NCBI RefSeq assembly: GCF_022539315.1
Contig: NC_066333.1
Span: forward strand, 10,135,001 to 10,199,000
Direction of reading: 5' to 3'
Source of the DNA: Serinus canaria
Taxonomy: Eukaryota > Chordata > Aves > Passeriformes > Fringillidae
DNA: 64,000 nucleotides
This document shows, in pieces, positions 48,984 to 61,100 of the stretch (its first letter is position 1; every line of letters starts with the position of its first letter). A program made the translations under genes and the position numbers. The notes under the pieces were generated by a model that was not told the DNA's origin, did not search any database, and saw only the letters and a program-made list of their open reading frames with translations.

Positions 48984-49080
48984 CTGCACCGGCTCCAGCG
49001 ACGGCACCGCGGACACCGAGGCGGAAGTGCGGCCCTGGCCGAGGCGGATTGACAGGCACCTCCACCAATCGCAGAGCGCG
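48984..49080 (-). other. OSBPL2: OSBPL2 non-coding exon 1 (upstream end approximate)
   Basis: The - strand donor GGTGCAG|GTAACG at 48984/48983 ends an exon of GC-rich leader sequence inside the CpG island. Its splice partner is the acceptor at 37384. The transcription start is only estimated. Confidence 0.6.
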
Positions 49081-49281
49081 GCTGCGCCCCGCCGTTGCCA
49101 AGACGACGAATCAGCTCGCTGTCCTCCTCTGGGAGGCGGGGCGAATGCTAATGAGGCGTCGAGAATGACCGCCCCGGGCCGCGCCACCGCTGGGGAGACT
49201 GCTGGCCAATGGCGCTGGGGATATGCAGATGAGGGCGTGGCTATGCAGATGAGGCCGTACCGGCAGCCCCCGGGGCCGGGG

Positions 49282-49350
49282 CCTCAAAATTTATCCTCAA
49301 AATTATCTTCTCCTCAAAATTATCTTCTCCTCAAAATTAATTATCTTCTC
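49282..49350. repeat. Short tandem repeat, CCTCAAAATTATCTTCT unit
   Basis: About four imperfect copies of a 15-18 bp unit directly abut the distal edge of the OSBPL2 CpG island. Confidence 0.85.
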
Positions 49351-51660
49351 TTACTGTTGATTCAGCTCTCAGTGCAAAGCAAACAGAGGGAAGAGCAGAT
49401 TAACTCTGCAGCTCACTCATCAGAGGTGAATGCAGATGTTCTTTAACATCTGTATCCATCTTTAGCAAGGGAATGGCTGCGAGGGCAGTGGGGGAAATCT
49501 GAACCAAAAGTCATCAGGAAATCTAAAACAAAAACCATCATGAAATCTGAACCACCCCTTTGCTGCAGAGCTGCCTCTGGCTATCCCCAAATATTTTGGC
49601 TGCACGCTGTTGATTTATTTCTGATTTGTCCAGAAATACATTTTTTTTCCCTGTAAGCTCCAATTCAGCCACCCCTCTTGGATTGCTCGACCTTATAAGT
49701 CTCAACATGAAGCACAGAAATATTTCTGCTGCAGCTTTTAAGCAAAGCCCCGCAAACAGAAAGTAATCAGGAATTTAAATTATTCTTATTTTCTGACAAT
49801 GCAGGCCTTTGTCATGACTGAGCAGCTGATCTGGAAGAGTTCTCCAAAAGGACCACAGCAAGACAAATCCACTGATTAGATGACCAAGATATATTGAATT
49901 TTTATAGCTTTTCCTAGTCTTAATTGAAGGCATGGGCATCCTTCTCCAGGCAAGTTTGTGAGCATTTCAGCTAGATTTCCATGCTTAGAAAAAATGAGGA
50001 TAATTGACAATTTCTTCCTTTGTTAAATATTCATGGGCTATTCTCTAGCAATCTAACTCCATAAACCCCCAAAACTGGACAGTGGGAAGAATTTAACTCT
50101 GTATTTGCCTCCCTTCTGCATTGGCATTGAGGGAGGAGAGCAGTTGCCATCTAAAGGAGATGGCACGGAAATTTTGCCTAGTTGGCAAAGTAAAGTAATT
50201 AAACAGGGGATTTACAGGGGAAAGTGTTGGGCAACTGTCTCAGGCATAGGTGTAACCATCAGCTCCACCTACGATAAACCCAAGTGCTTCCCTCCTGTGG
50301 AGAAACAGAATCCCCTTGGAAAACTGCTCCCAGCCAACCTTGTCACTGCAGCAGCTTTGGGAAGCCTAAATGGTGACACAAGGGCAGAATGGAAAACCAA
50401 AAAACCTAGAGATGCTGCTGCAGAGATATTGCAAGGAGATGTGGCACGTTGCAGCAGAAATGCTGACTGTCAGCAGTGCATCCATCACCCCTTGAGACAA
50501 AGGCCTCTTCTCTCCTCCTCCTCCTCCAAATCTTCCAGCAGCCAAAGCAGTCCCTCAGTCCCAACATGTTGGGGCAAGTTGTCCAGCTCTGGGAAGCTCT
50601 TTTTAGTCCTTGTCTCCTTGCCAGGGAGTTTCAAAACCAAACCCATTTGTTTAGGAGGCTCCAGCATCTCCAGCTCAGTGCTCATGTCCCTCCTCCAGGC
50701 TGGAATTCCCAGCCCCTGCTCCTGCCCAGCCTTTCAGAGCCACAGCAGAGTCCTCACAGCTCTGTCCAAATGTCCTTGGAAACGCTCCCAGCCCTCCTGG
50801 TCACCAACAGCTTCACCCTAGAGGAGTGAGGGGCTTGTCCACACTTTAAAGATTATTTGGATTGATGGACAGTGTGAATTGAAAGCAGAATGGGAATCCC
50901 AAAATATCTCGGGGCAAAAAAGCCCCAAGTTATCAAAGCAGTTGATGGGAGGATTTTCAAGGTCTCTGTCTTCCTGCACCCCCATATGAGTGAGCCTGAC
51001 ACAGCTCTGCAAAATGGGAAACAATTTTGATTTTATGGAAAATTTTCCATAATCCAAAAAATAAAGATTTCCTCCTGCAGTCTACATAATTTTAAAAGAC
51101 AATAATTTTGAGTTCTATTGGCAGTAATAGATTGTTTTGAGCTGCTGGCACTGAAAAGGGGTAGATAGTGTGAAAAAGCTACAGTCACAGAAATTTATTT
51201 AATATAAGAAAATATTAAAAAAGCAGACATTGGTAATACTGATAAGGCTGCAATGAAAAACGTGGTAATGCTGAAACCACATGAATTTTAACCAGTACCT
51301 CGAAGAAAAGCAATTCAAGAGGAAAAGGAACCCGTAAATAATGAGGAACATGGCAAAAGCTGAATAAGTAGAAATGGCCAGTCTGTTAAAAGGCTGAATA
51401 AGCATGTTCTTTGTAGTGGCATGGAAAGGAAAAGGCACAACAGCCTGTATCCTCCACTTCAGTGATAATTTCCCTGGGAGCTGCTCCCATTCAGCTGAGG
51501 GCAATTCAGGGCCTGAGCCGCTTCCATTCAATATAAAATAAAGTTTTGAGAATCTCTGTGGCCAAAGTTGTGAAAGCTGAAAAACCTGAGAGTGCAAAGG
51601 GCTTTCTGCAGGAAGCCAGAAAGCTTATTAAAAACATCTTTTCTCACAAAGTCTAGACAC
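49351..51660. other. Intergenic, no gene recognised
   Basis: Unique, AT-moderate sequence. A 717-bp open frame on + (50105-50821) contains only low-complexity Ser-rich peptide with no recognisable domain. No repeat family, RNA gene or promoter was recognised. Confidence 0.65.
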
Positions 51661-51664
51661 AAGC

Positions 51665-51775
51665 ACAGAATCACAGGATTGTTAAGGCTGGAAAGGACCT
51701 TTAGGTCACCAAATCCAACTGTCAGCATTAAAACATTTCCTCAAGTGCCATATCCACAGGGGTTTGGAATATGTG
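51665..51775 (-). mobile_element. CR1 LINE 3'-end fragment (antisense)
   Basis: Reverse complement of the CR1 3' tail: AGAATCACAGGATTGTTAAG, GCTGGAAAGGACC, CCAAATCCAACTGTCAGC, CTCAAGTGCCATATCCACA. The 5' end is degraded and its limit is uncertain. Confidence 0.85.
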
Positions 51776-54700
51776 ATGTACCCCTCTGCTGAGTCCTGAA
51801 TTCTTCTAGTTCCCTGTGTGACTTCTGGTGCTGGAAAATCCTGTTCCTGGAGCTGAGTAGAAATGAGCAGGAGATTTTGCTCAGGATAAAAATATTTGGG
51901 CCAGAGTAGCTCACTTTCATGTACCATCTTCCCTGGGATGGGAGTTCATGGGGTTTTTTTGGATATTCCTGGCAGGGAAGATGGGATAGATGAGATTTAA
52001 TCACAACTTCAATCCTTCACACACCTGTATGGGATTTGGGAAGCTCCTTAGGAGGATGCTGTGGAACCTGACTTTTAGGAACCCCCTCCCAATAAGGGCT
52101 GGTGCACATGAGCTTCAGCCTGAATTCCAGGAGCAGATCTGAAGAAATCTGATTTTACCAATACCTATGCACCACTGCTGCCAGCTGATCTGTCTTCAGT
52201 CAGTGATGCTTTATACACTAATAGGTGTTTATTTGTCAAACTTAGCCACAGAAGCATCTTATTTAGAATTAATTCCCACATGTGGGTTTAGCTGCCTGTG
52301 AGCTGAGTGACCCCCATACTCTTGGGACACATTTCCCTCTGTGGTGGCAGTGGATCAATCCAGCAGCTCATGTGAGGCTTCTTTCTGGAAACTCAAGTCA
52401 ATAGAAGTTAATTATACTTATTGATGCAAGGTCAGAATTGACGTGGGAGTAAAATTTAACCTGAGTGCTTCCTTGGTAACTTCCCTGTGTCACCAGGATG
52501 TCACTCAGAAAAGCAGTTGAGCAGGATGGGTGTGCAGGGGCAAAGTGAAGGAAAACTCCTCACAGGCAACAGGGGAAGGGATATTTCCTTTTAGATATTC
52601 CCTTTGCCAAATTCCCACTGCCCAGGTTGGATGTTCCTGGTGTTGGCCAATTTAACCTCATTATTCACTAAATTCAATACTCTTGTTTCAGTAGCACAGC
52701 CTTTCCCTGAGGCAGCACCAGCTCCCTCTCCATTTTGCAGCTTTGGGGATGAAGGGACAGCAGTGAAATGTTCTCTGTGGCATGCACTTGTATTTTCCAA
52801 GTGTTCCTGATGACATATCTGCACTGTGCCCCCCTGGCAGAGCTCACAGCACAAGGAGAACTGCCCTGGCACCCAGGGTGCCACCTCCTCAGGATGCAGC
52901 AGAGAGCTCAGGCACCTGCTGACCCCAGGAATGGGCTCAGCACAGTTCTGCCCTGCAATTTTGCAAAAAATCCCTGGATTTTAACCCTGTGACTTGTGAC
53001 AAACAGCAACACCTACAAAAAAGGAAAAAATGAACAGCAGGAAAAAAGAAAAAAACTCTTTGTAAAGCAGAGTGCCAGCTGTGTTTACTAATACACTATG
53101 GATTGGTTTAGCATGTAATTTTCTCTAGCTCAGTAAAATTAGCACCTTTGATCCAGCAAATATTTATGTGCACATATTACTTGCTGGAATAGTCTCCTGT
53201 ACTTTATAACAAAGTCCTGTCCACTTGTCCCTAGGCAACCACTAGAACAAATTAATTAGTAATTACAAATTCACACATATGCATCAAAACAAGATCCAGG
53301 TTAATCTTATGGTGCCTCTGTATTTTCTGTGTTTATAAATTAGCGTCTCAACTTTCCCAAAATAAATTATACTAATCTACAGATTGGTTTTAAAAAGGTC
53401 TCATCATGAAATTCCACCAAAAAAAAAAAAAAAGTGATGAAGTAAATAAGATATTTGAGCATGAACAAAAAGAAAAAATCAGATCCTGTCCCAGATCCTG
53501 TCCCAGATGGAGCTGGGAAGTTTGGCTCTGGATCTGAAGGCTGCTACACAAGAAATCCCCGACAGGCAGACAAACTAATGTGCCTCCCTCGTCAGCTTCT
53601 GTGTCAGCTACAGCTGACTCTATTTACTTTTTGCCCAGAGAAGGAACTGGGAGCAGAAGGAAAAGAAGAGAAACCTTCATTGATATTCACAATGCTTTCT
53701 TACATGATCAGCATTATTTTTGTCCAGGAAGCTCTTTCAGAAAATGGGAGAAAACAAGTGATGAGGTGGAAGAATGGCTGTCAGAGGGAAAGAAAGGACC
53801 CTGTTGTGGAGTAAGGAGTTTGTTTTATTTTGTATTAAAGTACCATGAATAATTTTGGTTTCTGTTTGCATATTGGGTATCAGAAGAATGAGGTGGACTC
53901 AGTCTGATAAAACTGACTTTTTTACCATAACTAAGCTAAATCTCAAATCAGACATCTCTAACAGTGAAGGCAGCTTGGTGGAAATTGCAGCTCACCCTGA
54001 TGGCAAAAATCCCCCCTTGTCCTCATTTCCATGCAAAATAAAGGATGTCCTGAACCCAAAGCACAGCCCTGCTCTGGAGCAGGGGTGCAGATCCAGGCAC
54101 TGAGCTTTGGCAGGGCAGCTCCTGCCCGGGGTCTGCCAGGCTGGGCTGCCCATGCCAGAGCCCCATGGCAGCAGGAAGGAGCCCTGCCAGCTGGCAAACT
54201 GCTCAGCCTCCCAGCAGCAAGGGACATTCTGCCTGCAGCACTGCCCCTTCCACATTCCCATGGCTTCCTGTCCCAGGGATGGAAGCCTGGAAGGAGGAGA
54301 AGCTGATTTACCTGTGCACAGCTGCTCTGGATGCCAAGCACAGTTGCATTTCTCCAGCCCTGCCATTCTGAAGGGGAATTTGCAGGTCCTCTCTCCTCCC
54401 TTACACTGAGTCAGGGTTTCTCCCTGGCTGACAGAGCTCAGTTTTGGCTCCAAGTGTGGCATTTACACTGCTGGGAAAAATGTCCAAGAAGGCACAACTG
54501 ACAGGAAACTTCTAATTGACCATGGTGTGATTCATTGGGAGGCTCACACTCCCTGAGTTAAAACAGCATCACTAAAAAAGAGAAATCACTGAAACCCCCA
54601 GGCTGTCTGGCTATCAAGTGCCCCAGGAGCCTTGATGTGCTGCTGTGGGATGGCCAGGGCTGTTTGCTGCAGTGCAGCTGGGCTGGAGCTGCTGCAGCCC

Positions 54701-54885
54701 CTCACATCAGCTCCAGCAGGGTCCAACAATGGCTCTCCAGATGCAGCCAGATGTTTTTTGGAAGTGGCTTTGCACAGGTGAGGAAAAGCAGCCCTTCTGT
54801 GGGAGCATGGAGGCAGAAGGAGTGGAGACTGAGGCAGGAAGGAGTGGGGTGAGGAAGGAACCAATGAGCCTCACATTTCCTCAGA
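51776..54885. other. Intergenic, no gene recognised; candidate conserved block near 53.1-53.3 kb
   Basis: No coding exon was recognised. Sequence around 53080-53300 is AT-rich and dense in homeobox-like TAATTA words, with a palindromic TCCCTAGGCAACC resembling an RFX X-box half. An A15 run lies at about 53419-53433 and a duplicated CAGATCCTGTCC word at 53480-53508. Confidence 0.55.
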
Positions 54886-54889
54886 TTAG

Positions 54890-55135
54890 TCATAGAATTA
54901 TAGCATAGTTTGGGGTGGAAATTTTGGTCCATTCCCCCTGCAAAAAGCTTGAAGTAGACCAGGCTCAGAGCCCTGTCCAGCCTCACCTTGAACACTTCCA
55001 GGGATGGGACATCCATCACTTCTTTGGACAGCTTGTTCTGGTATTTTACCATGCTCACTGTAATTTTTTTACCTAATATCTACACTGAATCAGGCTTTTT
55101 TTAGTTTCAAAGCATCACCCACCCTTGGCAGTGCT
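54890..55135 (-). mobile_element. CR1 LINE 3' fragment (antisense, about 245 bp)
   Basis: Antisense CR1 signature: CATAGAATTATAGCATAGTT, then CCTGTCCAGCCTCACCTTGA, ACACTTCCAGGGATGGGACA, and CTCACTGTAATTTTTTTACC followed by CTAATATCTACACTGAATCA. It is old and diverged, with the distal end unclear. Confidence 0.85.
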
Positions 55136-58100
55136 CAGATCAGCCCTGGGAGTTCTTCTAACCTGGAGAGGGATGCCTGGAGCAGCCCTATGCCAAGAGA
55201 AGAGACACAAGTGCCTTTTCAGCCAGAGTGGACTTTAACAGGTTTTTAGTAGAAAAAAACCATTATCTGATCACAAGAGCAGCCTTGTGAGGCTTCACAT
55301 GCTCTCAGGCAAACAGAGGTGGAAGGACTTTTTCCTATCTTTTGTGTGTGCACCCACTATTTGATGTAAATGTACTCACCAAAAATTGAATAACTCCCAC
55401 ATCAGTAATTTTATACCCATCCAACATTTAAATTATGAACGCAATAATCTGCAGCACCACGACTCACAAGGCAAGGCTAGAATTCCCCAGGCAAGAAAAG
55501 TCTATTTTTAGATCTTTGCAGCTGAGATTTTTACAAGATGCAGAAATTTGCTCCCTCCTGCTGCCTCAGGGGTTAATTTGCGTGTAAAGCTTCAGGGTTT
55601 TGTTTTTCTGTCGTTCAGGGGGTCAAAGCTGAAACCAGCAAAACAAACAAGCTGCTTTGGGGGGAAGGAGTGCAAGAAGAAATCCCCGTGCTCTGTCTGG
55701 GCCAGGGATTGCCTAACAGGGTTACTCTGAGGCACAGAAGTGATGAAATTGGTTTTTCCTCTGAGAACATCCTCTGGCTGGGCTGGAACCTGGCTCAGGA
55801 GTGGTTGTGTTCTCCCTGAGCAGGGGCTGTGCTGGAATCATTCCATCATTAGTCCATGTAGCTGGCAGCAGTTTCACAGAAAATGCTCCTGACTCATATT
55901 TGCAAATGGCATTTAAAATCTTGGGTTATTTTCTTCAAAATGTTTCTTAAGGGTTTGGTTTTGATTTTTTTTTTTTAATCTGTTCCAGAGACTTGGTTTT
56001 TACTTGTTTGCTTCTCTGTGTGGTACCAAGGAGAGACCAAAGCAATGCAAAACTCCTGTTTCCCTCTGTGTGTGGCAATAGCAGAAAATGAATGAGAGAA
56101 GGATCAGATGCACCCCAATAATCAGAAGCTCCATTCTGCTGGGCCCCATGAGGGATCTGTGTCATCCAGAGCATGGAGGCAGCTCAGGTTCAGGCTGAGC
56201 CACTCAGGGTTTCATCACTTTTTGTGTCACATTTATCAGCAGGGCTCATAATAACTGATGGATGAGATGTGGTGCTCCTTCCAAAGCAGGACCTTAGGGG
56301 AATGTTCTCCATGCCAAGCTCTGTCTGGAATTACAGCCTGGTGAGAAATCCCAGCCCTGGCACTCTCCTCCCTTGACAAATCTCCCCACTGCCATTTCTT
56401 GATCAAAGGCTGCCAAAATGGGAGCTCCAACACCACCTTGCCTGCCCAAACCCAGCTGAGTGGCTGCTTGGTGGCAAGAGTTAAACACAGTTATTTTGCC
56501 TCTGAATATCTTCTGTGGGCCATGTAGAGAAAAAGATGCTAAACCTCTGCCTCCCATGCCCTGTGAAAGGCTCCAGCAGAGTAGGTGGACATTAATTTGC
56601 TCTCCTCTGCAAAGTAATGCACTGCTTTCCCTGATGTCATCAGGCTTTGGTTGGGCTTAAGGAAAAAAAAAAATTTAAAAAAAAATATTGTGGCAAATGG
56701 AGATGCAATTCTTTTAAAACACTGTCTTTTTGAGAGGTAACAGCAACAAAAATTGCGTGAAGATCAAAGAGAAAAGAGGCTGTGCTCAAGAATAACTCAA
56801 AAATAATATGGGGCAGTTGCTGAGCAACTCTCCAATGCAAAGTATTGCTTTTTTCTGGTCCCTTCCCCCATCTGCACAAGGGGGATGGTGTCTAGTGCTG
56901 GTCAAAGAAAAGGTCTGTGTGATTGCCTGGGTACAATTAGATCTAAGGTTTTTCCAAACAGCTCCTATCAATCAGCCTCGAGCCATTGATCTTACATCTG
57001 AAGCACTTATTGAAAAATAAATTATGGTTTTTTTGATCTAATCCACTATTAAGGATTCCTTTCTTCCTTTTTGAGGCTGGGTAAATAAAATTTTTCCATC
57101 AGAACTTGCTTAATAATTATGCTGGACACACAGCAGACCAAATCTTGAGGGTGAAGCAAAGCGAGGACTCAGAAGCTAAAGGCTGATTTCTTTTTCTCTG
57201 GTCTTTTCTTTTTTTGTTGGAAGAGCTATTCTCTAACCAGGCATTGCACAGTGCTAAATGCATTCCAATAATCAGGGTATTGTCTGTTATCTGCCTCGAG
57301 CTGAGCAGCACATGTGCCACAGGGATCTGCCTGCTGCACAGTGCTACCCTGGGCTGCACCTTTCTCCTCCCACTGTGGGTCTGTCCTTGTCCTGCTTTTG
57401 TGCAGCTGCTGCCACTTGCTTCCAGATGCAAAAGTGCTTTTTTTCCTCTAGGAGGGATAGTCAGGATCCATCCATGGGGATCCTCCAGCATCCAGATTGC
57501 TCTGAGACCATCAGATGGAGGGGTAGATGCCATGAAAACTCCACAGCAGGGCTGGGACACAGCTCAGGTGGTCACCATCCCTCTCTCCTGCTGGGGTCTC
57601 TGGGGAGATGTTGAGATCTCTGATAACCATGGCAATATATTGTGTCATCTCATTTTGTGACAGAAAGGAATAAATTCCTGAGCTCCAGCCCAGCCTGCAC
57701 TTTTCCATCTCCCACTTTTCCCTCTCCCTCTCCAGCAGGGCAGGATGGAGAGGTGACTCAACACCACCCTGTGCACCCTGCTGGGAAGGGTCCCTGTGAG
57801 CATCCTGGGAGAGGGGGCAGCCCTGCTCAACTCTTCTTCCCAGGAGGCAGGAAGGACTCAGGCTGGACCTGAGGCAGAGCAGATGCTTGACCCACAGCAC
57901 CATCAGTGTGACAAGGCTTGCCCTGCTATTTCCCAGTGTGGTTTTTTTCCAATACCCCTTTGAAAGCAGTGCAGCCAGCTCAGCTCTGCCTCTTGGATGC
58001 TGGCAGGCTGCCACCCTTTAATTAAGCCTGCTGTTATGTCTAATGCTGGTGGCAGCATTTCAGGGCACCAGCACAGAGGCTGTGGGAGTGGGAGCAGGAG

Positions 58101-61100
58101 ATGAGGTGGCTGCAGAGTTGTGTGGTGTCTTGGATGTTCAGGATAACATGCCAAAGTAAGAGTGTTGATTTTATCCTCCTCACTGGTCAGATCAGCTCCT
58201 GAGCACAGATCCAGCCAGACCACAGAAAAACTCCTTTTCCTGCAGGGAAGAGGGCAGCTGAGAGCAGAGAGCATTGGTTTGAAGTCCCACCCCTCACTTT
58301 GTGGAACAAATGTGGCACAGAGAGCTCTCTGGAATCCCCTGGTACCCAGCTGTGTGTCCCCAGCCTGGAGCCAGCTCAGCAGGCTCCACACTGCACTGGC
58401 CACAGCCTGAGCACAGGTAAATGGAGCCTGAGCTTCCAGCCCAGGTGACAGGAGCAGGGACTGAGGAAGGGACAGCTTTAGCATCTCCCCCTGTGCTGCA
58501 GGCCAGACTGCAGGTGAAGTCTGAGAGTTTTCCCTCCACTTCTGGATGCTCCACACAGAGTAGCTCAAATTCATCTTGTCCCCCACCATGTGCATCAACA
58601 AAGTGAGTTGTGGCCAAGTACATCTCACTGCTACTGAGCCTCTTTGCTGCAAGTCATGGCTCAACTTCAGTGCATTCTTCAGCCTCACTCCTCCTCACAC
58701 AACTCCCAAGAGCTCAGCTCTGTTCCCTCCTCTCCTCTCCAGGCAGCTGCTGCCGTTGTGCAACCCCAGGACTGAATTTCAATGCAATGACCGTGCACAG
58801 GGCAGGATGTGAGACACAACCAGGAGGGTGCAACCCCAAATCCATGTCCCTGCAGCTCCCTGTCCCCACAGCCAGCCGTGGATGCTTTGGAAAATCAGCC
58901 TCACTTTGCAAAACCTGTTGGGATGCTGAGTGGGATGTGGGACTCTGCCACCACCAAGTGATCAGAGAAAAGAAGAGAGCAGCCTGCTCATGGCAGCACT
59001 TGCACAACCTCAGCCTGGAGCCCAGCACCCTGCGATTCGTATTCTGCCTCCTGACCTCCAGCAGCTGTCCCTGCTGCCCCTCCCGATCCCCATCAGGGCC
59101 GGTCATCACTCCGAGCCCCACGAGGCTGAGCTGCAATTAAACACCGCGCTCCGATGCTAATGAGGAGCAGGAACAGAATGCACAATGGCAGAGAGTTACA
59201 GGCCAGCAATTACAGACACAACCTTCCCTCTTCCTAGTCCTTGCACTGTTTTTTCCGCTGTTCCACACTTGCTGAGAGCCTGACGCAGCAACCAGAGCTC
59301 TGAAGATGATGAGCAGAGTAATAACAAAGCTCTTTGAAGCACAGCCCTGAAGCTGCCCGAGCCCTGATCATCCCTTCATGTTTCTGCAGCCCTGCTGGCC
59401 AGGGCAGCGAGCAGGAGGTGCACTTCAGGTGGTCTCAGCTGCTAAAAGTAGTGTCATTAAAAAACCCCAACTTAACCATGGTAATTGAATTAAAGGAATA
59501 TTGTGGAATATTCCCTGCTTGTTGTCAAGAGGGTTTGTACTTGTTAAAACCTTTTGAAATCCAGCTGCTGCAAATAGCAGCTCATGTGCTTTCCCAATTG
59601 CTCACCTTTCTTGCTCAATAACCACTATCTATTTAGGAACTGTTTTTCAAAACATTGTGCACTTTGCACAATTAATTTGGGGAAGACTGTGGTGTGTCCC
59701 AATGCTCAAAAAAGTGCTGTGACAAGCTGAGGAGATCACGTGTATAAAGTCAACCTATAGAAACAAATAATCACATTTTTGTACATGCAGTCTCTGGAAG
59801 GACTGCTTAGAAATTGTGAAGACTTGTAAAACAATGCCATAATATTCTTAAATGCCAGATGTCACATGAAATATTATTCAGAATCACTTCTCTCTCCTTC
59901 CCAACCTGCCTGCAAACAAGTGGGATCAGCACAGCCTGGCCGTGGGTGCTGGGAGCAGCATCAGCTGTGAGCGGTGCATTATTAACAACTGGAATTATTA
60001 ACTCTGTTTCAGAAAGCTGTTCTGTGCCTCTGCACGCAGTGGTTTGCAAAATTATTTGGAAAATTAATCTTGCACCTGATCCTTCCCTCTTTTAATGAAC
60101 GATGTCGTGCTGTCAGACAATCCTGATGGACAGCATAAAGCAAGGGAAGAGAAAAGGGAAAATAGCACCTGAAAAGGAAATAGCACCTGAAATGACAGGC
60201 AGAGCCTTTCCCACAAAGCACCTCACTCACAGAGTTAAAGCAGAGCAGAACAAGGGGAGATTAAAAGAGAAGCTGCACCATGGGAGGGGTGGCAGTGTGG
60301 TGGGACCTGGGCCCCTGTGGGGAAGGTGAATACCCAATTCCTCACCTACTGCCAAAACTTTTAGCCACCAGGAAGATGCTGATGGTACCTGGCTGCAGTT
60401 TGGTCCCCTCCTCCATTCCCAGTTGCCCTGGCTCTGCTTTTCCAGCCACAGCTCCAGGAGAACCTTTCTGTCCATGGGGCATCGTTGCTTTTTGTGTCCT
60501 TCAACATCTGGTTGGAAAGCAGGAAAACTCCCTCTCTTCAGTGACCAGAGACAGCCCTGGGCTCCAGGGGAGCTGTGTAACCTCTGGAACCCTTGGCATC
60601 CTCACTCCATGCTCAGGGCTGCATCTCATTCCTATTTTTGCGGCTCCTCTCTTTTCCCAAGCAAATTACTGAGGCATCCTCCACCCACCAAGCACCAACC
60701 CAGCCTCCATCACATAAAACTGCCTGCAAAAGTTTTAAGACAGGGATTTTTGTGTGGTTGACATTCATTTACAAGCTTCACAGTGCCTTGTAGACCCCGG
60801 GAAAGAAAGGAAAGAGACAGGTGGGAATGGTTTCATGCTTCCCTGCCCTGCTAGGGTGATGTTTCTCACCCTCCACAGGGAGATGTGTGTGAAGCAAAAG
60901 GGTAAAAGGAGTTTCTGTGGCTGCTGCTTTTGGGATAAGCAGGTATAGTTTGTCATGCAGCCTAAAAGGAGATCTGATTTCTACATCCCCCAAATTCTTT
61001 CTTCTCTACTCTCTGGGCCTACACCATGCAGGAAATTCACTGCCTGACCATCATCCTCTGGAGGTGTTGGATCTGAGCAGTGATCCTGCTGTGCTGAGGC

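Larger units (their letters stand above)
48390..49280. promoter_or_regulatory. OSBPL2: CpG island promoter of OSBPL2
   Basis: About 0.9 kb of CpG-rich DNA spans OSBPL2 exon 1. Elements seen are an ETS/GABP-type site (GCGGAAGTGC, 49021-49030), a CCAAT box at 49065-49069 (+ orientation), another CCAAT at about 49204, and two copies of TATGCAGATGAGG at about 49220-49255. There is no TATA box near the exon. This fits a broad housekeeping promoter, possibly bidirectional. Confidence 0.75.

Noticed and set aside
50105..50821. 238-codon + frame
   Set aside because: Low-complexity Ser-rich peptide, with no domain, promoter or splice context.
57903..58688. 261-codon - strand frame, with a 176-codon + frame overlapping its end
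   Set aside because: Trp/Leu/Pro-rich random-looking peptide with no homology recognised and competing frames on both strands. A lncRNA is possible but not supported.
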